Assembly (NCBI GenBank): GCA_946011725.1
Contig: CAMGBT010000003.1
Span: 1-64,000, forward strand
Direction of reading: 5' to 3'
Source: an uncultured Bacteroidales bacterium
Lineage (GTDB): Bacteria; Bacteroidota; Bacteroidia; Bacteroidales; Muribaculaceae
DNA: 64,000 nt
The position numbers and the translations under genes are program-made. The notes below the pieces were generated by a model that was not told the origin of the DNA, did not search any database, and saw nothing but the letters and a program-made list of their open reading frames with translations. This document shows, piece by piece, positions 33,701 to 41,207 of the stretch. The stretch's first letter is position 1. Every line of letters starts with the position of its first letter.

Positions 33701-36700
33701 ACCTGTTCCAAGTCACCACCATGAGCCTGTTCGGCGAGCAGAGTGAGTACTTCTACGGCGACGAGGTCACCGTGGTGAAGGACACCACCTCGCCAATCGT
33801 GGTGGGTACGCCTTCGCCTTCCAACGGCATATACAACAACGGTTCGGAAATCAGCGTATCGTTCAACGAGGACATCCGCGGCGAACTGCTCACCGCCGAC
33901 GACAACATATCGGTCATCGGCCGACTGAACAACGCTACGCTCACTCACGACGTAGCGGCTGCCTTCAGCGGCGGCAGCGGTGCGGCCTCCGAGGCCAAAC
34001 TGCCGCTCAAGGGCAACGCGCAATCGCTCAACCTGTGGCTGCGTCACAAGGGCGAAGGCGGCTCGCTCTTCCGCATCGGTTCGCTTGACATCGCTTTGGA
34101 CGCTCAAGGCCGACTCACCGTCAGCGCCAACGGCCAAACGGTCACCTCCGAAGCCGCTCTGCCGGCTAATCAGTGGCTGTTCCTGTCGGTTGTGGCTGCC
34201 ACCGACGGTGCAAGCACCTCAATCACCGCCGACGCGGCCTACGACGACGTCACCATCAGCCTGTTCGACCGCTCCACAATCACCGGCACCGTCTCCGTGG
34301 TGGGAATCGTAGAAATCGGCTCCAACCTTAAGGCCGAAATCCACGAGGTGACCGTATGGGACTACGCACGGCCCTTCTCCGTGGCCGTGAGCGAACGGTC
34401 CAAGCCCAAGAGCCAATACACATCGCATCTAATCGCCTACTGGCCCATGAACGAGGGCTACGGCTCGGTGCTCTACGACAAAGTGGCCGCTCGCAACTTG
34501 GCCATGCTCTCCGGCACCACCTGGGCGCTGGCCGGCGAGAACTACTCTCTGGCTCTCGCTCCGGCGCAGATTGCAGCCATCAACCTGTCGAACTGCGCCA
34601 CCGGAAGCGACGACGACTACCTGCTGCAGCTGTGGTTCCGCGTGGAAAGCACCGTGGCCAACGGCGCCAACATCCTGTGGCTCAACGACGGCCAAACCCG
34701 CCTCATCGTCTCAGGCAAGGACGGCCACCTCGGTCTGCTCAACTCGGGTGCAGAGACCGCCGTCACCACATCCGACATCCGCGACGGACAGTGGCACCAG
34801 TTCTCCATGATGGTGCACAAGAGCACCAACGCCAATGCCAACCTCTACCTCGATGGTAAGAGTGTGGCAGTGGTGTCGTCCTCACGTGTTGCCAACCTTG
34901 CCGGACAGCTCCGCCTCGGCGGCGGCCTCACCGGTAACGTCGACGAGGTGCGCATCCTCCACGATTACTACACCTCCGACGTCATCATCAGCAACATCTA
35001 CCAGCGCTCCGACTCGCTCAACGCTTCAGTGATGGGTCTCAAGGGCTACTTCCCCTTCGAGAAGGTCCAACTCGACCAATACGGCCTGGAGCAAGTGGTG
35101 CCCACCCTCTCCGACCAAGGCACAGCCTCGTTAGGCGAGCTTATCCTGCTGCAGGGTGAAGACCTCGCCTGCACCGCCGACCAAGCACCCGCGCTCAAAC
35201 GCTCAGCCACCGTGCAGAATGTCGACTTCGACTTCTACACCACCGAGCGCACCATCTTCATCAAGCTCAACGAGCAACCGGCCACCATCCAAGGCTGTAA
35301 GCTCTATGTGACCGTGCGCGATGTCCGCGACAATGCCGGCAACACCGTCGACCAAGTCACGTGGTCGTTCACCGTCGACGACAACTCCATCGACTGGGTA
35401 ATCTCCTCCGCCGAACAAATCTTCACCGAGTACTCCACCGACGAGGATCGCAAACTCATAGCGATGATATACAACGGCGGCGCAGACGAGGAAGCCTGGA
35501 CGCTCGAAGGTCTGCCCGCATGGTTGGAAGCTGACCAAACCTCCGGCACACTCAATGCCGGAGATGTTTACAGCGTGCACCTCACCGTGAGCGAAGCCCT
35601 CCCCGTGGGTATCAACCAAGGCCAAATCTACTTGGTGGATTCCAACGGTATCTCGCATGCGTTGACCTACTCATTCACCAAGTTGGTCAACCGCCCCGAC
35701 TGGTATGTGGACCAATCGCGCTACTCCAACACCATGAACATCATCGGTCAGGTGGTGGTCGACGGTGTCATCCAAGAGAACCCCTACAGCATCATCGCCG
35801 CTTTCGATAGCGATGATGTGTGCGTGGGTACTGCCTTGCCTACCAACTTCTCGCGCTACGGTACATCCTACTTCATGCTCACCATCTACGGCAACGCCAA
35901 GGGCACCGAGCCGCTGCACTTCCGCTATTACGATGCCAACGACGGCACAATCAGCCCATCGTTCCGCATGACCTTAGCCGGTGTGGTGCAGGAGCCTGTA
36001 TTCACTCCCAACGCGGTGCTGGGCGCTATCGGGCAGCCGTTCATCTGGGCGCCCGACGAGAACATCGAGCAGACCACCGAAATCAACCACGGTTGGCAGT
36101 GGATTTCGTTCTATGCCGACCCGGTCGACCCGTCCGTGGCCTCGGTATTCAACATCGTGGACTATGCCGGTCAGCCCGTAGTGACCGAAGTGGTGCAGAA
36201 CGATGCCTACGCGCGTCGCGAAGCCGACGGCTCGTGGTCGGGCGAACTCACCGCCGTGCAAATCGGCCTAATGTACAAGGTCAACGCCTCCGGATTCTCC
36301 CACCTCAGCATCATCGGTCCTGCCGCCAACAACCTCCGTCGTCCCATTACCATCACGCCCATGTGGAACTGGCTCGGCGCCAACATCTCATCCTCGATGA
36401 TGCTCTCCACAGCCTTGGCCGACATGAATCCCGAGGAAGGCGACGTCATCAAGAACCGCACCCGCATGGCCATCTTCACCGACGGCGGATGGATTGGCAC
36501 TCTGCAGGCCATCACTCCCGGCGAGGGCTACTTCTACCGCTCCTGCGCCGCCGAAACCAAGGAGTTCACCTACCCATCATCGGCTACTCAAGTGCAGAGC
36601 GCTCCCGCCAAGACTCCGGCCATGACCACCGCAGGCCACTTCGGCAGCTACGACACAGCCCGCTACGACGGCACCATGACCATCACCGCCGCCATTGAGT

Positions 36701-37101
36701 GTGAGGGTCATCGCCTGAGCAATTGCGAGCTCGCCGCTTTCGATGCCAACGGTGACCTCTGCGGCGACAAGTTCACCCACGACGAGGACGACCGCCGCCT
36801 CATCTACCTTGTAGTGCATGCCGACCACCCGCAAGCCATCTCCTTCCGAGTAGCCATCACCGATGCCCAGGGCCACGTCACCGAGTATCAGCTCACCGAG
36901 ACCATACCCTTCGAAGACGGTGCAGCTCTTGGTACCACAGCCGCTCCCGTAGTGTTCGACCTCACCGAACTCGGTCTGCGCTCCATCTACGGACTTCCCG
37001 GCGACCAAGGTGTATACAAAACCCTCGATGAAAACCGCCAAGTAATCATCCACCGCGGTCACGACACCTTCACCCCCGACGGCCGCCAAATCCGCCGCTA
37101 A
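27736..37101 (+). CDS. Giant secreted multidomain LamG/fibronectin protein (3121 aa)
   Basis: Signal peptide about 1-35. Then a beta-rich N-terminal region (35-290); three fibronectin-III-like modules (about 300-600; ITLTWDVESYDDG, SIRLCWDAPA, VKVSWTATQIG); a LamG-like jellyroll (about 650-830; YIDEVRFFAARALSEDEI, LAYWPLDEG); carboxypeptidase-regulatory-like domains (about 930-1060; VEDCLVKIDG, GRFTVDVPIG); a long unassigned part (about 1060-2000) with a helical, charged segment; an SbsA Ig-like domain (about 2015; GSEISVSFNEDIRG) that appears interrupted by two more LamG units (about 2080-2410); and a C-terminal part with two copies of a module (TMNIIGQVVVDG and TMTITAAIECEG). No catalytic motif recognised. 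Probably a surface or shed glycan-binding or adhesive protein. One intact frame; monocistronic. Confidence 0.8.
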   Translation: MKNITDLLQRSRTSGLWRPLALLLLLTVGLAARAAEDEPVVETSSASYHKWCPHTRYDMTNEGMYVQFNFCYYNDAGYDSWSDGLKIYVDGEYVGSLSNMAGDGLNTTAINTESVSISSSTNGKVVARTTGFAHDGDDYWAQVQVYVQNVGYIAGHTIKVVTKWCANRGDTREYTFIINADAKWTYMPANGTVSSVGINKVRWHNTAAPYWRSQYVAIMKSNTARDRWIEPNDNNSVFGRTVVQENRSDLQEGFDCDFSVESNYRPTTFYPRYYIAANTDAVNSMRFFDYCSPFNTPYFYRPKNVRYSFDQWRKAITLTWDVESYDDGASRAGRWMIFRQQDGMASLAGTTANFNDRTFVDTNSSIRYGQDYTYSVYFLPEGWGEPGSAKRADDLKASTTASTPCAFDIDMQVEGLDSSIRLCWDAPAIQDTGSYQYVIYRSIGDGAFESVKKINVTNNAQTHYEYEDQSIPDAGASYNYYVAIKVFDQTFESDKQVASVSGFSRATSIKASKGSYDNSVKVSWTATQIGSTTTYYELSRRVLNSRNAWQLLHSTSGTATNYSFNDQTLGNGIYYEYRVVSYSLDNYNQRYGESEVSTNGFCSLTGTISGNINYGSGTAVEGVRVNLELASSGNTANVVQFYSLRCGGANGGIRWNIDQQQAKNRLAGKKWTMQMYVRPTTACLTPVIFDADGVRLSLTDYSEVDSTFQLVLNNVPVNGIRLRADQFTHLTAAYTGASMQFYTIDRNGTLNKATASTSYSGFTDAATAIYFGASASGSEADGFVGYIDEVRFFAARALSEDEILRDYDHTLSGTESGLLAYWPLDEGAPNQRDAYDYSKTNSAPNENHGEILPNGLIDFIVPEASQLSIYAVTDATGNYIIRGIHYSGTGTNYIVRPQLGIHEFSPVTMTRFISATSNVYSGSSFTDTSSFPVSGVVYYQGTNYPVEDCLVKIDGTAASRDGELIKTGKDGRFTVDVPIGQHFVSVERDGHTFVLGGRFPEVDKYDFNSELSGLTFWDNTTVMVTGRVDGGAVEYAKPMGFASSVNNIGVAEIVLEADYMMNARQETIGSATQWQYATEPRSFDDGNDRVVCGITGGYGSTDLAKQITITTDARTGEFCAMLPPVLYTVKSVRVLSNPDIDFGQYAATIDASKASREYTDSLRNEASGAYEYFKYNSKFNLAYRSTPVLEVSDPDAAEGAFGAQTYTVFDNDGTSETVTLYKVDDSGNVTYTYQHPVYLQLEQYKLDFHGYELYENRDVGAAVPSQKVPLQKVGINVANEFSVKNAFRQEDGTLAPVTPDGFSLDSLGRAQYVFQIGAPCLLESENYSRTLAISYSINGNRYSYPDMRGIVFGNIPTGSNFITAGPDVVTMILRDPPGTASSATWEMGTSHTTSYSYDGVNSAIQDWKVSTRFGVEMAVASGVPGCMVIIPESQKASAENEVTGCETWHHPNGWTTTTTAKQSISTSSEQQFDGPEADVFIGRSSNIIIGRAREVCPHRGDDGELHLDMQEVFTMGTKFDTEFNYTQNYVRATLIPNLIRTRNSLIQPMGTSLSNPGITYKYVSTVESTDPNFGRHGYYHSIPPESLSSLPEEQQFAVDSVQWCNDQVARWEQILYNNEKAKVDAFEDRSRYLQKNYSFDAGSHVTISQTHSHSTSSGSGYEWEVTEKATIGFSVNIAGHGFSNNISIGYKRHNSSTLMESQDSTFTTSFTLAEKQTNDALSVDVFNAPDKFGPIFVTRGGQTSGNWEPQQVTHYYRPGTEIMAQTQKIVVPRIYVDNPIVENVPVGESAMFKVTFANESETRGTTSVIMGMDNFSNPYGAEVRMGGGTLNQGIGDVLSYGSPVEQTIVVKQTNYDALDYRIAIILFDASQDTPNKIYPANADTAYIEAHFVPASSKAVLATSTPYINERVTSSRASFTISDYNLNLRNLRTVALRHKGVNDQEWTVDHVWNTLANCVTPEDSLQALTDAQIRFDIDMSDPHHWPEQTYLFQVTTMSLFGEQSEYFYGDEVTVVKDTTSPIVVGTPSPSNGIYNNGSEISVSFNEDIRGELLTADDNISVIGRLNNATLTHDVAAAFSGGSGAASEAKLPLKGNAQSLNLWLRHKGEGGSLFRIGSLDIALDAQGRLTVSANGQTVTSEAALPANQWLFLSVVAATDGASTSITADAAYDDVTISLFDRSTITGTVSVVGIVEIGSNLKAEIHEVTVWDYARPFSVAVSERSKPKSQYTSHLIAYWPMNEGYGSVLYDKVAARNLAMLSGTTWALAGENYSLALAPAQIAAINLSNCATGSDDDYLLQLWFRVESTVANGANILWLNDGQTRLIVSGKDGHLGLLNSGAETAVTTSDIRDGQWHQFSMMVHKSTNANANLYLDGKSVAVVSSSRVANLAGQLRLGGGLTGNVDEVRILHDYYTSDVIISNIYQRSDSLNASVMGLKGYFPFEKVQLDQYGLEQVVPTLSDQGTASLGELILLQGEDLACTADQAPALKRSATVQNVDFDFYTTERTIFIKLNEQPATIQGCKLYVTVRDVRDNAGNTVDQVTWSFTVDDNSIDWVISSAEQIFTEYSTDEDRKLIAMIYNGGADEEAWTLEGLPAWLEADQTSGTLNAGDVYSVHLTVSEALPVGINQGQIYLVDSNGISHALTYSFTKLVNRPDWYVDQSRYSNTMNIIGQVVVDGVIQENPYSIIAAFDSDDVCVGTALPTNFSRYGTSYFMLTIYGNAKGTEPLHFRYYDANDGTISPSFRMTLAGVVQEPVFTPNAVLGAIGQPFIWAPDENIEQTTEINHGWQWISFYADPVDPSVASVFNIVDYAGQPVVTEVVQNDAYARREADGSWSGELTAVQIGLMYKVNASGFSHLSIIGPAANNLRRPITITPMWNWLGANISSSMMLSTALADMNPEEGDVIKNRTRMAIFTDGGWIGTLQAITPGEGYFYRSCAAETKEFTYPSSATQVQSAPAKTPAMTTAGHFGSYDTARYDGTMTITAAIECEGHRLSNCELAAFDANGDLCGDKFTHDEDDRRLIYLVVHADHPQAISFRVAITDAQGHVTEYQLTETIPFEDGAALGTTAAPVVFDLTELGLRSIYGLPGDQGVYKTLDENRQVIIHRGHDTFTPDGRQIRR

Positions 37102-37107
37102 CAAAAT

Positions 37108-37143
37108 AGTAATGGCTCTGCAGAACCAAGCAGAGCCATTACT
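37108..37143 (+). terminator. Bidirectional hairpin after the giant gene
   Basis: A perfect 14-bp stem AGTAATGGCTCTGC / GCAGAGCCATTACT between convergent genes. Lacks a T-run. Confidence 0.65.
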
Positions 37144-37164
37144 ATATCCGGTGAAGAGGTGATA

Positions 37165-37626
37165 TTAGTTCTTGCAGCGGTGAACGAAGAACGAGGTTTT
37201 GGCGCGCTTGCCTTCGCAGGTGCCCATGATTTCGAGCTTTTGAATCGCTGATTCCTCGATGGGCAGCAGCACAAACTCGAAGGTGTTGGCATCAAGTTGG
37301 GTGACCAAGCAGCGGACTTCGCCCATGGTGTACTTGCCTTCGTAGGCCACCGCGCCCATCGACACGTCGTCGCTGTTGGTGCAACGTACCACCACGCGGC
37401 CTTCGTCTTCCTCGGTGGCGATTTCGAAACTCTTGGGAACGCCGCATCCGGGGTCGGGCGAACTATAGCGTGTCATAATCTTGTCGGGATTGGAGTTGGA
37501 TACAACTTCCCAATCGAGCAAATCTACTTGTGGACGCTCCGGGGCAGGCATCGGTTCGGGGTCGTCGTCGCAAGCAGCCACCATCAATGCCAATGGCAAA
37601 AGCAATAAATAAAGATACTTTTTCAT
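37165..37626 (-). CDS. Small hypothetical lipoprotein
   Basis: A 153-residue protein: MKKYLYLLLLPLALMVAAC with lipobox and acidic DDDPEP after the Cys, typical of exported Bacteroidetes lipoproteins. The mature part is a predicted beta-sandwich with three further cysteines (GCGVPKS, VRCTNSD, EVRCLV) and ends FFVHRCKN. I do not recognise a family. It is convergent with the giant secreted gene and may be unrelated to it. Confidence 0.7.
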   Translation of the reverse strand: MKKYLYLLLLPLALMVAACDDDPEPMPAPERPQVDLLDWEVVSNSNPDKIMTRYSSPDPGCGVPKSFEIATEEDEGRVVVRCTNSDDVSMGAVAYEGKYTMGEVRCLVTQLDANTFEFVLLPIEESAIQKLEIMGTCEGKRAKTSFFVHRCKN

Positions 37627-37733
37627 AGTCAGATAATTTAGTCTACTCTATAAAATCGCAAACGCCCCCAAAATATTGCATCGCGCCCCCCAAAAAAACG
37701 CAAAATCTGCGTGAGCTCTGCCCGCATGCGGGG

Positions 37734-39320
37734 TTATTCTTCGGCGATGGGGACGCAGCGGTCGGGATAGCGTGCGTTGATGGACGGAGAGCGCCCCAGT
37801 AACCACTGCAACGGCGCTTGCTGCGGAGTGATGTACACGTAGTCGCCACCGTCGGCGCCGCGGAAGCGCACGCAATAGAGCACGTTGATGTCCAAGCGCA
37901 TGCCGTAGTCAATCTTGCCGGCGGTGATCGGGAAGGCGAAACACTCTTGCATGGGTGCTACGAAGTAGCCGCGGTAGCAACGTGCGTGGAGGTTGCCGGG
38001 CACGGGCGCACCCATGCCGGCGCGGTAGTGGGCCAAGGCGCGGGGCAGCAACTCGGGGCGGGGCCAATTGTAGTAGTCTGCCATGTTGCCGGTGTGCCAA
38101 TAGTAGCTGTATAGGCCGGTGTAAGGTTTGCCGAAAGCGAGTATGGGAGCGTCTTGGGGCAGCAGGAAGTCGGCCACGATGGGTCGGACGCGGCCTTGGG
38201 TGCGCTCGTATTCGGCCACGATGGCCTGCTCTTGGCGGTGGATTGTGAAGGCCACGGGCACGGCCACAGCCAAGTGGGTCAGCAGGAATGCCCACACGGC
38301 AGCGGAGAAGGCCATGGCGCCGCGCCCGGGGCGGCGCAGTCCGCGCCACAAACCGAGCATCAGGTGCACGATGCCCACGTAGGCCAGCAGGTAGATGGGC
38401 CATGCGGCACGTATGGCCTGCGACACCACCAGCGACACTGCGCAAACACCTGCGTAGCAAGCGATTATCACCGTATAGGGATGCAACACGCGAGGCCGCA
38501 TGCGCCGCACCAACAGCGAGGCGGCGGCCAGCAGCAGGAACGCGCCCGCGGCCACGAGCCACCACAGGATGTGGTACTCTTCGGACAGCGGATGCACCCG
38601 ATGCCAATAGCCGGTGCGGTTGATGACCGACGGCGAGAGCAACACCCATGCGCACCCGGCCAGCATTCCCGCGGCCATCGCCGCCACGTCAAGGCGGCGA
38701 TGACGGCGGCTCAGCAACATCAGCACCACCGTGCCGCCCAGCAGCGGCAGGGAGAAGATCTCGTGCCACGCGCCGAACGACATGCCGATGAGCGCCATCA
38801 GCCACGCGCGGCGGCGCGGCAAGCGGCTGAGCCACAGCATCAGCCACAGCATCACGGGCGTGGGCCACAGGTAGTTGTACGCAAACACGGCCGTGAACAC
38901 GCACTCCCACCACGGCAGCGCCAACACGAAGGCGGCGGCCACCACGCTGAAGGCCGCGGGACGGCGCCACGGCCGGCTGCCGCCCACCATCCGCCCCAGC
39001 AACGTCAGCGACCACGCCACCGCCGCCGTGGACACCATCGCCGGAATCCACCGCGGCAAGAAGAGGGTCAGCGGCCCGAGGATGTTGCTCAACCGCGAGT
39101 TGTCGTTATAGATATGCCACCGCCAGCACTCGCAAAAGCCTCGCAGCCAGTCGGTTGAGCCGTCCGTGCGGGCGTTGTCCATCACGCCCGCCATGAACCA
39201 GTAGTCGTCGCCGGCGCGCGGCATCAGGGCGTACATCAGGCCGAAAGCTGCGGTTACTGCGGCCACCAAGCCATAGTAACAGTAGCGCAGCGAGCGGTCG
39301 CGGGTGTCGAGGGTGGCCAT
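37734..39320 (-). CDS. DUF6056-like polytopic membrane protein
   Basis: A 528-residue protein with about ten hydrophobic segments. The first loop has PRAGDDYWFMAGV and an acidic pair after TM1, reminiscent of GT-C glycosyltransferases, and the C-terminal third (about 400-528) is soluble and periplasmic. It resembles the DUF6056 family of Bacteroidales membrane proteins. It might transfer sugars from a lipid donor, which I cannot prove. Its start lies 4 bp after the hydroxyacid dehydrogenase stop, so they form an operon. Confidence 0.65.
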   Translation of the reverse strand: MATLDTRDRSLRYCYYGLVAAVTAAFGLMYALMPRAGDDYWFMAGVMDNARTDGSTDWLRGFCECWRWHIYNDNSRLSNILGPLTLFLPRWIPAMVSTAAVAWSLTLLGRMVGGSRPWRRPAAFSVVAAAFVLALPWWECVFTAVFAYNYLWPTPVMLWLMLWLSRLPRRRAWLMALIGMSFGAWHEIFSLPLLGGTVVLMLLSRRHRRLDVAAMAAGMLAGCAWVLLSPSVINRTGYWHRVHPLSEEYHILWWLVAAGAFLLLAAASLLVRRMRPRVLHPYTVIIACYAGVCAVSLVVSQAIRAAWPIYLLAYVGIVHLMLGLWRGLRRPGRGAMAFSAAVWAFLLTHLAVAVPVAFTIHRQEQAIVAEYERTQGRVRPIVADFLLPQDAPILAFGKPYTGLYSYYWHTGNMADYYNWPRPELLPRALAHYRAGMGAPVPGNLHARCYRGYFVAPMQECFAFPITAGKIDYGMRLDINVLYCVRFRGADGGDYVYITPQQAPLQWLLGRSPSINARYPDRCVPIAEE

Positions 39321-39324
39321 GGGA

Positions 39325-40299
39325 TCAGTTTACGCGGTTTTGGGGGTGGCCGGCGAGGAAGGCGGCAAGGTTGGCCACGCTCACCTGCAGTAGGCGGTGG
39401 CGCGCGGTGACCGACTGCCAAGCAATATGGGGTGTGATGAGCAAGCGCGGGGTGTCGCCACCGGTGAGGTCGGCGGCCAGCAACGGGCAGGCGGCCGTGG
39501 GCGGCTCGGTGGCCAGTACATCCGTAGCGGCACCGGCTATGGTGCCGCTGCGGAGCGCGTCGGCCAAGGCTGACTCGTCGACAATGGGGCCGCGGGCGGT
39601 GTTGATCAGCACCGCCGTGCGCTTCATTGCGGCGAAGGCCGCGACGCCGAACAGGCCGCGGGTTTGCGGCGTAAGCGGCGCGTGGATGGTGATGACATCG
39701 GCCTCAGCGAGCATCTGCTCGAAGGTGACCTTGCGCACGTAAGGCGCGATGGCCTCGACAGCCTTGGAGGTGGGCGAGATGACGTGCATGCCGAAGGCGT
39801 GGGCGATAGCGGCCACACGCGAGCCGATGTTGCCCAAGCCATACACACCCATGGTCAAGCCTTCAAGTTCCTCAATCGGACCCATGGTGAAGGAGAAATC
39901 GGGGGCAGCAACCCACCGGCCGGCAGCCACCGCCGCGGTGTAGCGGCCGATGTTGACCTTCAACTGCAACAGCAACGCGAACACCGTCTGCGCCACCGAA
40001 GCCGTGCTGTAAGCGGGCACGTTGCACACGGTGATGCCCCGACGCGAGGCCGCCGCCAGGTCGATGTTATTATAGCCCGTAGCCAACTCGCCGATGAAGC
40101 GCAAGCGCGGCAAGGCATCGATCACCTCAGCCGTGAGGTTGATTTTGTTAACAAACACAGCCTCAGCCTCAGCAGCACGCGCCACCACATCCTGCGGCGC
40201 AGTGCGATCATACACAGTGAGTTCACCGAGCTGCTCGAGCCCCTCCCAGCTCAAATCGCCGGGATTAGCCACATATCCATCCAAAATTACAATCTTCAT
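39325..40299 (-). CDS. D-2-hydroxyacid dehydrogenase (glycerate dehydrogenase type)
   Basis: A 324-residue NAD-dependent oxidoreductase. The Rossmann fingerprint GLGNIGSRVA (about 155), VINTARG-like VLINTARGPIVDE with the substrate Arg (about 235), and TPHIAW with the catalytic His (about 290) are present. The N-terminus MKIVILDGYVANPGDLSWE is typical of the Bacteroidales hydroxypyruvate/glycerate enzyme. It reduces glyoxylate/hydroxypyruvate-type 2-ketoacids in the cytosol. First gene of a two-gene operon with the DUF6056-like gene. Confidence 0.88.
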   Translation of the reverse strand: MKIVILDGYVANPGDLSWEGLEQLGELTVYDRTAPQDVVARAAEAEAVFVNKINLTAEVIDALPRLRFIGELATGYNNIDLAAASRRGITVCNVPAYSTASVAQTVFALLLQLKVNIGRYTAAVAAGRWVAAPDFSFTMGPIEELEGLTMGVYGLGNIGSRVAAIAHAFGMHVISPTSKAVEAIAPYVRKVTFEQMLAEADVITIHAPLTPQTRGLFGVAAFAAMKRTAVLINTARGPIVDESALADALRSGTIAGAATDVLATEPPTAACPLLAADLTGGDTPRLLITPHIAWQSVTARHRLLQVSVANLAAFLAGHPQNRVN

Positions 40300-40316
40300 A
40301 ATTCAGAAATTTTCTG

Positions 40317-40347
40317 CAAAGATAGCAAATTTTCGCCTAACGCGCAA
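40317..40347 (-). promoter_or_regulatory. Promoter of the hydroxyacid dehydrogenase operon
   Basis: Minus strand TTG (40345-40347), 20-bp spacer, TATCTTTG (40317-40324). Confidence 0.7.
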
Positions 40348-40368
40348 GTGGAACTGACCAACCTCACG

Positions 40369-40450
40369 GCAGCGAGGGCCTCACGCAGATTATTTAGGAG
40401 TGGACGAGGTGCAGCGAGGGCCTCACGCAGATTATTTAGGAGTGGACGAG
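40369..40450. repeat. Two-copy 42-bp direct repeat
   Basis: GCAGCGAGGGCCTCACGCAG followed by ATTATTTAGGAGTGGACGAG occurs at 40369 and again, identical over 40 bases, at 40411. Each contains CTCACGCAGATT, the complement of AATCTGCGTGAG found at 27553, 27597 and 37703. Confidence 0.9.
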
Positions 40451-40453
40451 CGG

Positions 40454-40494
40454 GCGGAGCCTTTTTGCTCGTGCTTCGAGCTCTTGCTCGCCCG
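40454..40494 (-). repeat. REP-like element, copy 5
   Basis: Minus strand GGGCGAGCAAGAGCTCGAAG then CACGAGCAAAAAGGCTCCGC. It lies at the 3' end of the peptidoglycan salvage operon and is adjacent to the 42-bp repeat. Confidence 0.8.
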
Positions 40495-40516
40495 GGGAGC
40501 GCAACCGGGCGGGCAA

Positions 40517-41194
40517 TTACTCGTTGATGTAGGGGAGCAACAGGTCGCGCCAGATGAGGTAACCGGGAGCGAGCAGGTGCAGGCCGTCGTTGGTGAGTTC
40601 GCGCCGCAGGTTGCCCTCGCCGTCGGTGAAGTGGGGGTAGAGGTTGATCCACGTCACGCCCAATTCGGCCGCACGCAGTTGCAGCAGGCGGTTGATTTCG
40701 CGGATGACGTCTTCCTTGCCGTCGAGGCGGTGGTAGCGCTGGAAGGATTGGTTGATGGGCAGCAGCGACTGGAGGTAGATGCGGGTGGTGGGGGATTCTT
40801 GGCGGATGCGCTCGAGGACTTTGACGATGCCGTCGACTACTTCCTCGGCGGTGAGGTCGTGGCTGACGTCGTTGACGCCTGTGAGGAGGAAAATTTTGGC
40901 GGGGTGTCCGCGGAGCACGGAGCCGAGGCGTTGGTAGATGCCTTCGGCGGTGTCGCCGTTGATGCCGCGATTAACTACCAATGGGTTGTCGAGCAGTTCG
41001 CGCCATTCGCAGCCGTGGGTGAGGCTGTTGCCGAGCATGACGATATTGTCGGAGCGAACGCCGAGTTGGTCGAACAATGTGGCGCGCTGTCCGTAGAGTT
41101 CGCCGAATTTCGGGTCGGGAACGAAAGAGGAAGTCTGCGCTGACAGCGCCATGGCTGTCAGCACAGAGAATCCGAGTAAGAGTTTGCGCAGCAT
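40517..41194 (-). CDS. SGNH/GDSL-family hydrolase
   Basis: A 225-residue secreted esterase-like protein. Signal peptide MLRKLLLGFSVLTAMALSAQ. Block I NIVMLGNSLTHG with the catalytic Ser, Gly of block II, block III GVNDVSHD (GxND), and block V NDGLHL with Asp/His are complete. Such enzymes deacetylate sugars or wall glycans. As the last gene of the peptidoglycan salvage operon (13 bp after murQ) it may remove O-acetyl groups from MurNAc; this is inference from position. Confidence 0.88.
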   Translation of the reverse strand: MLRKLLLGFSVLTAMALSAQTSSFVPDPKFGELYGQRATLFDQLGVRSDNIVMLGNSLTHGCEWRELLDNPLVVNRGINGDTAEGIYQRLGSVLRGHPAKIFLLTGVNDVSHDLTAEEVVDGIVKVLERIRQESPTTRIYLQSLLPINQSFQRYHRLDGKEDVIREINRLLQLRAAELGVTWINLYPHFTDGEGNLRRELTNDGLHLLAPGYLIWRDLLLPYINE

Positions 41195-41207
41195 AATTTT
41201 TCAAAAA

